From: Isochrysis galbana
Taxonomy: Eukaryota > Haptophyta > Isochrysidales > Isochrysidaceae
Direction: 5' to 3'
Assembly (NCBI GenBank): GCA_018136815.1
Contig: CM030931.1
Span: forward strand, 4,160,148 to 4,224,147
DNA: 64,000 nucleotides
Shown here piece after piece: positions 32,086-41,679 of the stretch. Below the pieces are notes generated by a model that was not told the origin of the DNA, did no database searches, and saw nothing but the letters and a program-made list of their open reading frames with translations. A program made the position numbers and the translations under genes. The number at the start of each line of letters is the position of its first letter. The stretch's first letter is position 1.

Positions 32086-33738
32086 GGTGTAGAATCCTAC
32101 TCGGTGCGTCCCGCGCTGGACGTCTCAATGGGGGTCTCCCCAACCTCTGCAGAGTCGGGCATCATGCCTGCCCTGTTCCCTTCCTCCTCTCCGGACGGAC
32201 ATCCACCACCACCTTCACAGGGGGAGGTGATGCCCTCTCTTGCCTCGCCTCCTGATCTCGCTGCGATGCCTCCGCCATCATCTCCGCCATCGCCGCCGGA
32301 GTCCATGGGAGGCAGGTCCAAGCCCGAGTCTTTCCAGGGTGAGAATAATCCTCTGGAAGGATTCCTCCCCTCTTCTCGCGCATGTCTCGAGGCACCGCCA
32401 CCCCTGCCATCGGACTCGGAGGCAGCCTACGAGCCCTACAGCGCCTCTCTCGAACGCCTCTCGGTCGCTTCGGTCGCGCCAAGTCGACTATCTCGTGGTG
32501 AAGAGACCCCGGGTCTGCTGCCCGACTCCCTTCTTCATCTCTCTCCTTCTCCTTCCCCACCGTCCGCTACGGTCCCGCCGCCAACTTCTTCGGCTTCACC
32601 GGGGCTCAACCCCGTCGAGCTGCGTTATATCGAGCTCATGCAGGCCATGGCCGCACAGTTCTCACAGCAGCTCGCCGCAGTCACCAACGCGATTGAACGA
32701 GGCCGACTCCCTCCTGCACCAGTCCAGGCAGCCAGCCCGCCTCCACCTCTATCCGATGATGGCGGCGAGAATGTTTTGCCTCCGCCACCGCCGCTCCCTC
32801 GCTCCTCATCGAAATCTAACAAGACTCGTAAGGACAAGAAGAAGAACCGCCGCCGCCGCCGCGACAGCTCCCCTACCTCTTCGTCCTCCTCGTCCTCGTC
32901 TCCGGTCTCCAGCCAGCGTTCGTCTAACTCCTCGTCGACCAGCGATTCGGATTCCGATGGATCATCCGAGTCTACGGACTCGCGCCGCAAGCCTCGCCGC
33001 GCCAAGGGTGGCCACTATGCCGCCGCCGCCAAAGGCTATAATACTCGGGAGGGACGGCCGTCTATGATGGCCCCCGAAGGTTTACACTCTAACTCTCGTC
33101 GATCTCTCCGCCCCCACGCCTCTAAGTCTAAGTCTGGCCATAAGGGTACCCGGGAGAGTCGACGTCACGCTAAGCGCCACGCCACTCCTCCCGCGGACCC
33201 AGCCCTGTCTGATGAGCCGGACATTCTTGAACAATGGCTACGACACTATGGGCGCCACGGCAAGGCCTACTCCGACTCCGCTAATGCCCCACTTGAATAC
33301 CAGGTGATGGCGGCCCGTGAGGTCCCCTCTGGTGAGTCCTGGCATGCCCGCATCATCTATACGACTCGCATTCTTACGAAATGGGTGCGCGCTCGTACGT
33401 TCGTCCGCACTAAGGGCGGCACTCGCGATGCTAAGTCTAGCCTCGAGAGCCTGCAGTCGCTACGCTTCCCCGCCGACCTTCGCTCTACCGATCCGAACAA
33501 GGCTGCTGCTTCCTGGGACGGATTTCGAATGCAACTGATCCGCGCACTCGAGGGCTCACTCACCTCGGGCGTGGACTGGCAGGACGCTCTCAATGGCCTC
33601 CTCCTCGCCGCTCGCGATCCAAAGAAGGGCCATCCTCGCATCATGGCCTATGTTCTCGATGCGGTTAGGGACTCGGTTCTCTGCGCTAACCCGTGCTTGC
33701 ATGCCGACGTGCTGATCGCAAAGTGCGATCATTCGTAA
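32065..33738 (+). CDS. Gag polyprotein of the LTR retrotransposon
   Basis: The open frame extends upstream through the LTR to 31573, so the start is uncertain; ATG 32065 (MGHPNSSG) is the last one before the internal region. The N-terminal half is Pro/Ser-rich. It is followed by a coiled segment (VELRYIELMQAMAAQFSQQL), a Ser/Asp low-complexity block, a very basic stretch (KTRKDKKKNRRRRRDS) and a helical capsid-like region (EQWLRHYGRHGKAYSDSA onward). There is no CCHC zinc knuckle. The frame ends at the point where the RT-like frame begins in another register, probably a deletion junction. Confidence 0.7.
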   Translation: MGHPNSSGVESYSVRPALDVSMGVSPTSAESGIMPALFPSSSPDGHPPPPSQGEVMPSLASPPDLAAMPPPSSPPSPPESMGGRSKPESFQGENNPLEGFLPSSRACLEAPPPLPSDSEAAYEPYSASLERLSVASVAPSRLSRGEETPGLLPDSLLHLSPSPSPPSATVPPPTSSASPGLNPVELRYIELMQAMAAQFSQQLAAVTNAIERGRLPPAPVQAASPPPPLSDDGGENVLPPPPPLPRSSSKSNKTRKDKKKNRRRRRDSSPTSSSSSSSSPVSSQRSSNSSSTSDSDSDGSSESTDSRRKPRRAKGGHYAAAAKGYNTREGRPSMMAPEGLHSNSRRSLRPHASKSKSGHKGTRESRRHAKRHATPPADPALSDEPDILEQWLRHYGRHGKAYSDSANAPLEYQVMAAREVPSGESWHARIIYTTRILTKWVRARTFVRTKGGTRDAKSSLESLQSLRFPADLRSTDPNKAAASWDGFRMQLIRALEGSLTSGVDWQDALNGLLLAARDPKKGHPRIMAYVLDAVRDSVLCANPCLHADVLIAKCDHS

Positions 33739-33985
33739 GTCCAATTCGCCATGGGCTTCGCGGGTCGTCCTCGTCGGCAAGAAGGACGGATCCGTTCGCT
33801 TCTGCGTCGATTATCGCGACACGAACTCGAAGCTTCGTATCTCGGATAGTCCTCTCCCGCTCACCGTCGAAGCTATCGATCGTCTATCTCGCGGCCAAGG
33901 CTCTCGAGATTCTTTGTTTCTCTGCCTGCTCGATCTCGCCTCCGGCTTCTGGTGTCTGCCTATCAAGGAGGACGTCGTTCGTCGT
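33725..33985 (+). pseudogene. Truncated reverse-transcriptase start of the LTR element
   Basis: In a different frame from gag, the sequence gives IIRKSNSPWASRVVLVGKKD, VRFCVDYRDTN, SDSPLPLTVEAIDRL and LLDLASGFWCLPIKED, the fingers region of Ty3/gypsy RT. It is cut off well before the YxDD box by TTCTCGATTCTCG repeats. No enzyme can be made from it. Confidence 0.85.
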
Positions 33986-34200
33986 TGCGCGTTCTTACCG
34001 TTCCTCGTTTCTTGTTCTCGATTCTCGATTCTCGTCGTTCCGCGTTCTTACCGTTCTTCGTTTCTCGTTCTCGATTCTCGATTCTTGTCGTTCCGCGTTC
34101 TTACCGCTCTCGATTCTCGATTTCTTCGTTTCTCGTTCTGGACTCTCTCGTTTCTCGTCGTTCCGCGTTCTTATTCTTATCGATCCTCGATTATTCGTAT
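33985..34200 (+). repeat. Tandem repeat replacing the rest of pol
   Basis: Units of TTCTCGATTCTCGATTCTCG and GTTCCGCGTTCTTACC are repeated with variation. It is shared with 27945-28125, which suggests a common deleted ancestor. Confidence 0.75.
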
Positions 34201-34405
34201 CTCGGTCGTCACGTCTTCCGTCGTGGTTCGGCGTTTGGAGCGTGGCTCTCCATTCGAATTTATTGTTTCATTCTTCGTTCGCTCCTCGCCCATTCGGTCT
34301 CGTTAGGTATTGCGTATTGCTCGGCCATCTTGCCTGGATGGAACTCTCCGCTATCCGTTAGGTTCTCTTCCTTCCCTCGCGGGACGCTCGATCCTAGCAG
34401 GGGGG

Positions 34406-35486
34406 TGTCGCATTCGCGAATCGACTCTCGCTAGGCTTCTCTCTTCTCTTCGTTCGGTATTTATCGTTATAATTCTCTCGTTCTCGTTCTCGGTCAAAAA
34501 CTTCGCCTGGACGCCTAGGATCTAGGGTTCTGGAGCGCCCTCCCTCTGCTCTCTCGAAGAGAAGGGAAGTTTCCCCACCTTTCTTCCTCCCAGGCGCCTC
34601 GCAAAAGGTTTAATTCGCTATCTCCCCGCGTTTCTTTACCTGCTTCTGGGGGCAATCAGGTTTGGTTTGCCATCTCCCCTCGGAGATCGATTTAGGTTCG
34701 CTGCTTGGGTGAGGGAATCTTTCTCCTTGGTCCTTGGTTTGCCATCTCCCCTTGGAGATTGATTTAGATTCGCTGCTTTGGTTTTGGGTTATCTTTCCCC
34801 TTGATGCAAGTTGCATGGAAGCCCTTGGTCCCGTTGGTTTTTGGTTTTCTCCTCCCTTGGTTGCTACTCGGGGTTGCTCGATAGAAACGTCTAGAAGGTC
34901 CACGCTCAACAGCAAGATTTCTTCGATTGCAAGGATACCTCGCTGCGATCTGTATCCAATGTGATCGCCGTGGTTGCGCGACATAACGTTCCTCTTCGAC
35001 TTTCCGCCTTGGTGGGAAAATCCAAAGCGAAGACACGCTCCGACCGTCGCTGCGGATTCTCTCTCTCTCTCGCTCTCTCTCTCTGTCTCTCGCGACGTGT
35101 TTGAGTTACCGGCGATGTGGGGTCTCGGTTATTTCATGTTTTGCTTGGTTTGGGTGAATGATTCTAGTGTGTTCGTGAGTCGGTGTCGCAGCATCGTTGG
35201 ATCCGACGTCTTGTCGTCAGTCGTCATCCGTCGCTCTCGCTCTCGTCGCTCTCGCTCTCGTAACACTCGTACCCTACAAACTCTCCTTGCCTCACCAGCC
35301 CCTGCCAACACAGCCCTCCTCTCACTCACCCTCGCCTCTCGCCTCTCGCTCGATGTCGCTCTCGCCGCCGTCCTCGCCCTCGCTCAGCCCGTCAGCGTCT
35401 CCGAAGTCGTCTCCTCCGCCGCGCCTGCCGCCGGTCTGCCTCCTTCCTCATTGCCCTCAGGCCCTATGGGCCATCCCAATTCGTCA
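34406..35486 (+). repeat. 3' LTR
   Basis: Same length and ends as the 5' LTR. The open frames within it (for example 34974 onward) repeat those of the 5' copy residue for residue until the LTR ends. Confidence 0.93.
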
Positions 35487-35815
35487 GGCCCTTCCCTCCT
35501 GGTTCTTGCGCCCCCGTCTTCTCTTACCTAAATAGGGCGAGAAGACATGTTAACGCCGGAGGGGAGAGCTGCCACTCCCCCCTCCCCTCCCTCTTCCCTC
35601 TTCCTCCTCTCTTCCCTGCGGCTCTGGCCATGGCCCATGGCGCGCGCCTGCGGTCCCTCTTCAGTTCTTCAGGTCCCCAGGAGGCCAGCAGGGGCCTGGG
35701 AGCGCAGCTCAGGGGGCAGGTGAGGCTGGGGCATGGCCATGGCCCCTCCTGCCTCTCCATCGCTGGCTCTCGCGCCCTTGCCAGTCGACTGGCGACTAGA
35801 GCTAGCTGGGGGCTC
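35487..35815 (+). repeat. Right part of dispersed repeat R
   Basis: The sequence resumes with TTCCCTCCTGG after the GGCCC duplication. It is collinear with 63464-63765, through the CTCCCCTCCCTCTTCC block and GGCCTGGGAGC to the CGACTGGCGACTAGAGCTAG tail. Weak frames across it are shadows of repeat sequence. Confidence 0.8.
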
Positions 35816-35959
35816 CTGATCAGGGGGGCCCAGGGGGAGGAGGGGTTGGTCAAAGCGACAAGCTGGCCAACGCGGGCCAGGGCGTGCGATCTGTGCCCAG
35901 CTCTCAGGGAGAGTCTGGGCAGTCTGAGTGAGTCCCCCCTGAATGAATGCCAAGAGGCA

Positions 35960-36070
35960 GCGCAGGGAGGTGGATGGTTCTCGCCCCCCATGAGGGGAGT
36001 CGAGAGAGTGGGGGGGGGGGGGGCGAGGCTCCCCTCCATGGCGACCAATCATAAGATTAGTCTTCTCTTC
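35960..36070 (+). repeat. Dispersed tail repeat (CCCCATGRG ... AGTATAA.CTTAGTT type)
   Basis: The motif of an 80-100-bp G-rich block with CATGGCRGGGGAGGAGTGGAG and an AAGTATAAACTTAGTT end recurs at 36755-36840 and 45800-45895, with a reverse partial copy at 54775-54830. It often follows repeat R sequences. Confidence 0.55.
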
Positions 36071-36199
36071 CCTTTCCTCCTCCCCCTCCCTTTTGAACTA
36101 AGTGTATACTTAGTTCAGCATGGGGGGGGGCCTTGGGCCTCGCGTCCGCGTCCCCCCTCTCAGGCACCAATTCCCCTCCGGGGGGCCTGTTGGTCAACC

Positions 36200-36720
36200 C
36201 CATGCTCTGCCTTCTGGCTTCTGGCATGAGCAGAGAGGTCGTTTGCCTTCATTTGGTACCCCTCGTTTCCAAATACGCGATGCGCCGGCACACACAAAAA
36301 AAAAGTAAAGAAGTTGGTCAATTAGAACAACAAAAAATGCGGTGTCGAGAACATATCCGTCTAGCGAACGAGGCAATCCAGCAACTCAGAGAACAAATAC
36401 AAGATTTGGCGATGACCCCCGATACCACCACAAGGACTCGGTAAAGAGCCGCTCTCTCAGGAAAGCGGGCTTGCGGTGGCCGCCGGCGATGGATGGAGAT
36501 TCCAAGGCCATGGACGCGACAAAGCCCACGCCGCCATTGTCACGGGTCGCGTACTTTTGGACACCGGGTTCAGGGGCGAGATCTTCGAACTCGTGTATAC
36601 CTGGGTCTCCCGTCTCAGGTGTGGGAGAGCCATCCCGCCTGCCACTGCACTCGACGTGGAGCGAGCGCACCGGGTGCGCGGGAAGTTGTCAGATTAGCGG
36701 TCCCTGAGTGCTCGCTTTTC
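36200..36720 (+). other. Possible retroelement coding scraps
   Basis: Two short frames look weakly protein-like. 36225-36444 carries a coiled stretch (CREHIRLANEAIQQLREQIQ). 36476-36697 contains RVLLDTGFRGEIFELVYTW, which has the DTG of aspartyl proteases but little else. Neither is supported further. Confidence 0.2.
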
Positions 36721-37269
36721 TAGTAGAATCTGACAACCTTCCGCGTGCGGGGCGTTCCTTCCCCACGGCAGGGGAGGAGTGGAGAGGGGGGGGGGGGGGC
36801 TCGTGCCCCCCCATGGGTGAACCAAGTATAATCTTAGTTAGTGGGCGCCAGGGACCAGGGAGATAAATAACGCACCTTCAACTCTCATAAGTCATAAGAA
36901 CAAGAGGGTGCACATTTAAAAAAATATTGAAGATGACAACTACGCTGCTATCCGCTTTCCCTTCCGCTGGGGTCCACACCTGACATCGCCTTTGCCCCAC
37001 GCTCACTCCCTGTTTCGCCCCCCCCCCCCTCGTTCCTTTTTGTTCGGTTTCGGGGGGTCGACCCTAGTCGACCCATGTGCGCTACCTTGGGTCTGGCGTC
37101 GGGGGAGGGGGGAGGCGGGCCTTTTGGCTCGCAGTTACGGGGAGGCCCATTCCGATGCGACTCTTTGTGGGGGCCTAAGGCTTTCCCCATGGAAGAGGGT
37201 GCACATTTACTGCAATGAGTATTCTAGAGGTGCAATCCGCAATGTCCAGACGAGCATGTCATTTCCAAT
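36721..37269. other. Intergenic stretch without a recognised gene
   Basis: It contains the tail repeat at 36755-36840. GAGGGTGCACATTTA occurs twice in direct orientation (about 36904 and 37196), and there is a C-run at 37019-37030. It probably includes the 3' untranslated region of the WD40 gene on the minus strand. Confidence 0.4.
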
Positions 37270-38719
37270 TCACGAATCTCGATCAGGGTTGGCTCTCCCA
37301 AAGTCCCAAACGTGCAAGTCGCCGTTGCAATCGCCAGCTGCGAGCACGTTTCCAAGGGCTGCTGCACAAGTAAGGCTCGCATCAGAGGATGCCTTGAAGC
37401 AAGCGAGGGCGTCCGGAGGTGTTCGACTCTTTGGGTCATCGGCCGGCAACTTACGGATATCGTAGGCGAGTACTGCATCCCCTGCTGCAGCGAAAAAAGC
37501 GTTAGGATCGTTCTCGACTGCTCCTAGTGCTTTGATAGAAGGAACTGGTAGCCGGAGTGAGGGGGCTGAACAAGAACGCCGGTCCCACAAGTATGCACGG
37601 TTCGCAGCCGCCCCAACAAGAATCTGGCCCCTTTCGGCGGAGGGAATCTCGATGATATCGCATGCCGAGTCCGCCTTGAATCCAAGGCGCGATGATTCGG
37701 TCAGACCTGCACCTAGATCAAGGATGGGTAAGCCATCTCCTGGAACTACTCTGCCAGCACACACAAGGGAGATAGAATCGGAGCACAAGCGAATGCATTC
37801 TGGAGTTCCGGCGAGAGGAGTCTGCGCACGGACGGCTTCTGTGCCGCGCCCCGTTTCCGCATCCATTGCCCAAGCTACTAGAAGATCCTCAGAACAACTG
37901 AAAAGCATTCCACCATCGCGAGCGTTGCGCGAATATTCGAGCGCGTGCACGCCGCGTCGGTGACAAAAGTTATCTTGAGCATCTACAAAAGGCCGTGTCT
38001 CTGCACGAGGATCCGCACCCTCTGTGTTGAGCAACATGTGCAACGATGGATCTGCCTCGCCATCCCACCTCCACAGCCTAATGACATTTTCCGGCTCGCC
38101 CGACCAGCCGCCGGTTTGAGCGGAGACTATACCCAATTCACCTTGATTAACATTGTATGCTGCCACATCATAGATCCAACGCTCCTAAGGGGCCATGTGC
38201 ACACGCCTTTGATCAGCAAGGGCGTTTGCCGACTCCTGGTACTAAGAGGGCGACAGTAAAATCGAGGAAGGCACACACCTTATCCGCCGAGAGCCGGGTC
38301 AGTAGGCGTGGTTGGCTCTGCCGACCGTCGTTGTCCGAGATGCTCCAAACCTTGACAAGGGTGTCCCATGAGCCTGTGACACACAAGATCTCGCCGGCGC
38401 AGCTCAGGCCCCTTAGCTCGTTGCGCCACAGTCGCAGGCATGAGACTGGATGTGCCGTGTGCGCCTGTGCCCTGCCACTCGCCGCCAGAGGCTGAGAGAC
38501 TGGGCCATCAGTCCAGACAGCTGGTGCCGGCTCCGCTCGCGATCCAGCCGCAGGCAGCCGCGAGCTCTCCTCTGGAACTTGCAGCCCTCCAGACTCATAG
38601 TAGGCCCTAACATGCTGAGCCGTCCACCGGCCGTGCGCGCTGTCGGGTAGATCGAGGTCATCGGCGAAGAAGTCCTCCTTACATCGCGCGACAAGAGAGG
38701 CGAGGGCCGTGGCGTCCAT
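37270..38719 (-). CDS. WD40-repeat protein (exons 38719-38279 and 38184-37270)
   Basis: 451 residues after removing one 94-bp GT-AG intron (38278-38185); the junction joins LTRLSADK to ERWIYDVAAYN in frame. WD-like blades end in SWDTLVKVWSI, ENVIRLWRW, SEDLLVAWAM, AANRAYLWDRR, GDAVLAYDIRK and GDCNGDLHVWDFG, enough for a seven-bladed propeller with weak first blades. The N-terminus (MDATALASLVARCKEDFFAD) is helical. WD40 propellers scaffold protein complexes; no subfamily was recognised. The stop follows the last blade closely, so the model looks complete. The sense-strand leader just before the ATG is rich in CTCTC. Confidence 0.82.
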
Positions 38720-38977
38720 GCTTGGTGGTGCGACAGAGACCGCCTCTCCTCTCGTGGAGGAGAAGACCGCCCCCAATCTGCTCCCTCCCGAGAGAGGAGC
38801 TTCGGACGAACGAGCGAGCGTGTGTGAAAAAAGAATGAGAGAGATTGAGAATTCTTCTCTCATTCTCGTGCAGGGGGTATAAAATAGAGTAGTATAATTT
38901 ATTAAATGCATGTACAGTAGGGGTGCACCATTAAGGTGGTTCTAAAGAGTAAAATACCTGCCGCGAGAGCGGCGAGA

Positions 38978-39283
38978 ATGGCGACCGCGCCAGCCACCTG
39001 CTCTCCCCTCAGCCCCCCCCCCCGAACGGCACTCTGTGGGCAGGGAGAGGGTGGTCCTCCGGAGGACAGCCACTCCCAGCAAGAGTGGGGAGGCTCCGAG
39101 TCCGAAGAGTCCTCCCCAGGACCGCACCGTGAGCTGATGTACATGATCACGGCGCATGGACGAGGGGAGAAGGCGTCCACCACGCACATTCTGTGCGCGA
39201 TATGCGACTGGAAGGACCCAGAGGTGAAGGAGGCGGTGGTCGAGGCGGCAAAGGAGGGCACTGAGGTGTCGTTCCGTCAATAG
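38978..39283 (+). pseudogene. 5' part of an unrecognised gene, interrupted by the 2.2-kb element
   Basis: From ATG 38978 the frame gives a Pro/Ser/Glu-rich N-terminus and then ELMYMITAHGRGEKASTTHI, LCAICDWKDPEVKEAVVEAA. It leaves the host sequence at 39268 and stops five codons into the inserted element. The last 165 bp are repeated exactly at 41515-41679, where the frame goes on. The protein has a Cys pair (CAIC) but no family that I know. Confidence 0.5.
39104..39268 (+). repeat. 165-bp direct repeat, left copy
   Basis: Base-for-base identical, as I read it, to 41515-41679. It ends one base before the left inverted terminus of the intervening element. Confidence 0.9.
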
Positions 39284-39981
39284 TGGGACATCAGTAGAAT
39301 TGAGCGATCAAATGTCCACAGTTGTATTGTAGTTGTTTAACATTAGATCTTGTTAAAATTATAAGAGAGAGACGCCGTCAAAGCTTCTTCGCTAATCACA
39401 TCGGTGCACGCCGTGCATGGGCACGGCGCGATGTGCATCGGTCCCCCCGCGGATACGCCGTGCGCGCGCATGTCAACCCGTTCCATGTGTGTAGCCCCTG
39501 CGGCCCACAACTACGTAAACTGGCCATATAAGAGATGTCTCGTTACACAGCGCCTGTGATGACTTGCAATCACATGTGCACGCCGTGCGTGGGCACGGCG
39601 CGATGTGCACCGGCGCACCCCCCGCGGGGGCGCCGTGCGTGCGCATAGCAACTTCCAGGAAGGTGCACGCCGTGCGTTCACTCTTTTCGCGGGGGAACTC
39701 TGGGCGCGGAGGACGGGCGGAACAAAGTGTGATTGCCACTCATCATGCAGCATAACAACTTTTTCTGCACGCCGTTCCTTCTTGGCGAAAAGTGCGGAAG
39801 GACCTGCCCTTCCTCCTGCCCCCTTCCTCCTGCCCCCTTCCTCCTGCCCCCTTCCTCCTGCCCCCTTCCTCCTGCCCTTCCTCCTGCCCTTCCTCCTGCC
39901 CTGCCCTTCCTGCTCTTCCTCCTGCCCTGCCCTTCCTGCCCTTCCTCGTGCCCCTTCCTCACCTATTGCTCGTCCATCGAA

Positions 39982-40419
39982 ATGCTCATGCACACACCGG
40001 TCACCACGAGCGCTGCATCGCCAGGCGCTCACTCCAACCAGTTTCAACTCGAAGAGCGCTCCCAGACTTCCACCAAGCGCAAATGCACCCAGGAGGGAAC
40101 CGACTCCAGTGTCGAGCCCGCGGTCAAGCGAACTCTCACGCCGTACACCCAGAGTGCACACATCGTCGCTCTCGACGTTCTGATCAAGAGCGCCATCCTA
40201 CTCGACGACCCTGACCATGACATGGAACTGGTGTTCGAGGCCAAAAAGCAGGAATTGCTCCAACGTTTCCCCATGGCTCACCCCAGGGTACAGCGGTTCC
40301 TTTCGCTCATCCAGAAAGCACCCCCCCCCGTGCGTGCGCATGGAAGTTTCCGCACGCCGTCACGGATGCGCAGACAAACGGGTTTCGTCAGGTGCACGCC
40401 GTGCACGCAGTGTGCATGA
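39982..40419 (+). CDS. Hypothetical protein 1 of the 2.2-kb element
   Basis: 145 codons from ATG 39982. It has a Thr/Ser-rich N-terminus with a KRKCTQEGTDSS stretch, then a helical region (TQSAHIVALDVLIKSAILLD, DMELVFEAKKQELLQRFPMA, HPRVQRFLSLIQKA). The last 35 codons run into the 75-bp repeat, and a GTGCGT splice donor is possible at about 40330. The upstream frame to 39733 is a CCTTCCTCCTGCC microsatellite (39805-39960). Function unknown. Confidence 0.4.
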   Translation: MLMHTPVTTSAASPGAHSNQFQLEERSQTSTKRKCTQEGTDSSVEPAVKRTLTPYTQSAHIVALDVLIKSAILLDDPDHDMELVFEAKKQELLQRFPMAHPRVQRFLSLIQKAPPPVRAHGSFRTPSRMRRQTGFVRCTPCTQCA

Positions 40420-40734
40420 TGAGTGACTTTGCCAAGATGCGTGTGCCTCGAGCTCCCCCCGCGGGGACTCCGTGCGTGCGCATGGAAGTTTCCGCACGCC
40501 GTCACGGATGCGCAGACAAACGGGTTTCGTCAGGTGCACGCCGTGTGCATGGTGAGTGGCAATCCACACGGGGTGTGTGTGTGTGGGGGGGGGGGGGGGG
40601 GGAGCGCGCCCTGACGGCGTGCACTTGGGTGATTGCAACTCATCACACACCCCGCCGGCCCTGGTGCACGCCTCGCTCGCCCCGCCCCTCCCCTCCTCGC
40701 TCCCCCCCTCTACCCCTTCCTCTCGCTCCTCTCG

Positions 40735-41370
40735 ATGCGCTCGCTGCGTGTGCGTCCCGTGGTCGACTACCGTGTTCCGGCGTCTGACGACGAGGCGGGG
40801 ACCGATGCCGCCAAGGAGGAGGTGACCGACGACTCGGGAGACGACTGGAACGGCGGCAGTGACGCCAGCGACGTCAGCGACGTCAGTGAGAGTGAGGAGG
40901 AGGAGACCGAGGAGGAGGAGAGTGGCGAGGAGGAGGAGGAGGACGAGTGCGAGGAATGCGCGGACGACCTGCGCGAGCTGCTGCGCGAGCTGGTCGAGAG
41001 GGCCGACGAGGAGTGGAGCTCGACTCCGTCGATGCAGGAGCTCGACCTGGCGCCGCAGGCCCCCGCGGTTCCCGACCGCCTCTGCGTCCAGAGTCCCCCC
41101 GCGGAAAGAGTGAACGCACGGCGTGCACCTTCCTGGAAGTTGCTATGCGCACGCACGGCGCCCCGCGGGGGGGGGGAGCCGATGTGCATACGCACGGCGT
41201 GCACAATGATTGCAAGCAATCACACGTGCTGCGCAAACGAAACGTCTCGTATATGGCTACTTTACGTTAATGTGGGCCTTAGGGAAAAAAGTTTCTATGC
41301 GCACGCACGGCGCCCTCGCGAGGGGGAAGTCGATGCGCATACGCACGGCGTGCTCAATGATTGCAAGTAA
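40735..41370 (+). CDS. Hypothetical acidic protein 2 of the 2.2-kb element
   Basis: The frame starts MRSLRVRPVVDYRVPASDDE, then an almost uninterrupted Asp/Glu/Ser block, ECEECADDLRELLRELVERA, and a Pro/Ala-rich segment. Its last 90 codons lie inside the right inverted repeat, so the real C-terminus may be earlier or spliced. Acidic tracts of this type occur in histone- and nucleic-acid-mimic proteins; nothing more specific can be said. Confidence 0.35.
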   Translation: MRSLRVRPVVDYRVPASDDEAGTDAAKEEVTDDSGDDWNGGSDASDVSDVSESEEEETEEEESGEEEEEDECEECADDLRELLRELVERADEEWSSTPSMQELDLAPQAPAVPDRLCVQSPPAERVNARRAPSWKLLCARTAPRGGGEPMCIRTACTMIASNHTCCANETSRIWLLYVNVGLREKSFYAHARRPREGEVDAHTHGVLNDCK

Positions 41371-41514
41371 TCACATGTGCTGCGTAAACGAAACATCTCG
41401 TATACGGCGACTTTATGTTAAAAAAAGTTTCTATGCACAGCTTTGTTTTGTACCACTATTGTTCATAACTAAAAAGAAAACAGATTGTGGTCCTCTTTTG
41501 ACGGAACGCGACTT

Positions 41515-41679
41515 GAAGAGTCCTCCCCAGGACCGCACCGTGAGCTGATGTACATGATCACGGCGCATGGACGAGGGGAGAAGGCGTCCACCACGCACAT
41601 TCTGTGCGCGATATGCGACTGGAAGGACCCAGAGGTGAAGGAGGCGGTGGTCGAGGCGGCAAAGGAGGGCACTGAGGTG
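41515..41679 (+). repeat. 165-bp direct repeat, right copy
   Basis: Begins six bases after the right terminus of the element. The downstream host frame continues from it. Confidence 0.9.

Larger units (their letters stand above)
31005..35486 (+). mobile_element. Complete but internally deleted Ty3/gypsy-type LTR retrotransposon (4,482 bp)
   Basis: Two LTRs of exactly 1,081 bp (31005-32085 and 34406-35486), beginning TGTCGC and ending GTCA, with a GGCCC duplication on both sides. The internal region (32086-34405) starts GGTGTAGAATCC, a possible primer-binding site lacking the usual leading T, and ends with the purine run AGCAGGGGGG as polypurine tract. It carries a gag frame and only the first 90 codons of reverse transcriptase; protease, the RT catalytic box, RNase H and integrase are absent. 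Simple repeats fill the gap. The LTRs look identical over the stretches I compared, implying recent movement, which must have relied on another element's enzymes. Confidence 0.93.
39269..41514. mobile_element. Unclassified TIR element, 2,246 bp, bounded by 165-bp direct repeats
   Basis: Left terminus CGTTCCGTCAA (39270-39280); right terminus TTGACGGAACG (41498-41508), its exact inverse, with weaker similarity continuing inward (16 of 20). Subterminal regions form longer inverted repeats. 39520-39710 pairs with 41090-41275 (CATAGCAACTTCCAGGAAGG and its inverse), and a second unit on each side (about 39390-39500 and 41285-41430) repeats the pattern. GCACGCCGTGC motifs recur throughout. Two internal frames are listed separately. 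A 75-bp sequence is duplicated at 40329-40403 and 40471-40545. I recognise no transposase or reverse transcriptase. Confidence 0.7.

Noticed and set aside
36476-36697. Retroviral-type aspartyl protease
   Set aside because: Only a DTG triplet is present; the flap and second conserved motif are missing.
39733-39981. Upstream part of the frame entering element protein 1 (FLLPPSSCPLPPA repeats)
   Set aside because: CCTTCCTCCTGCC microsatellite; start moved to ATG 39982.
39104-41679. Assembly artefact as the source of the 165-bp direct repeats
   Set aside because: An overlap misjoin would not place perfect inverted termini 1 and 6 bp from both repeat edges. It still needs long-read confirmation.
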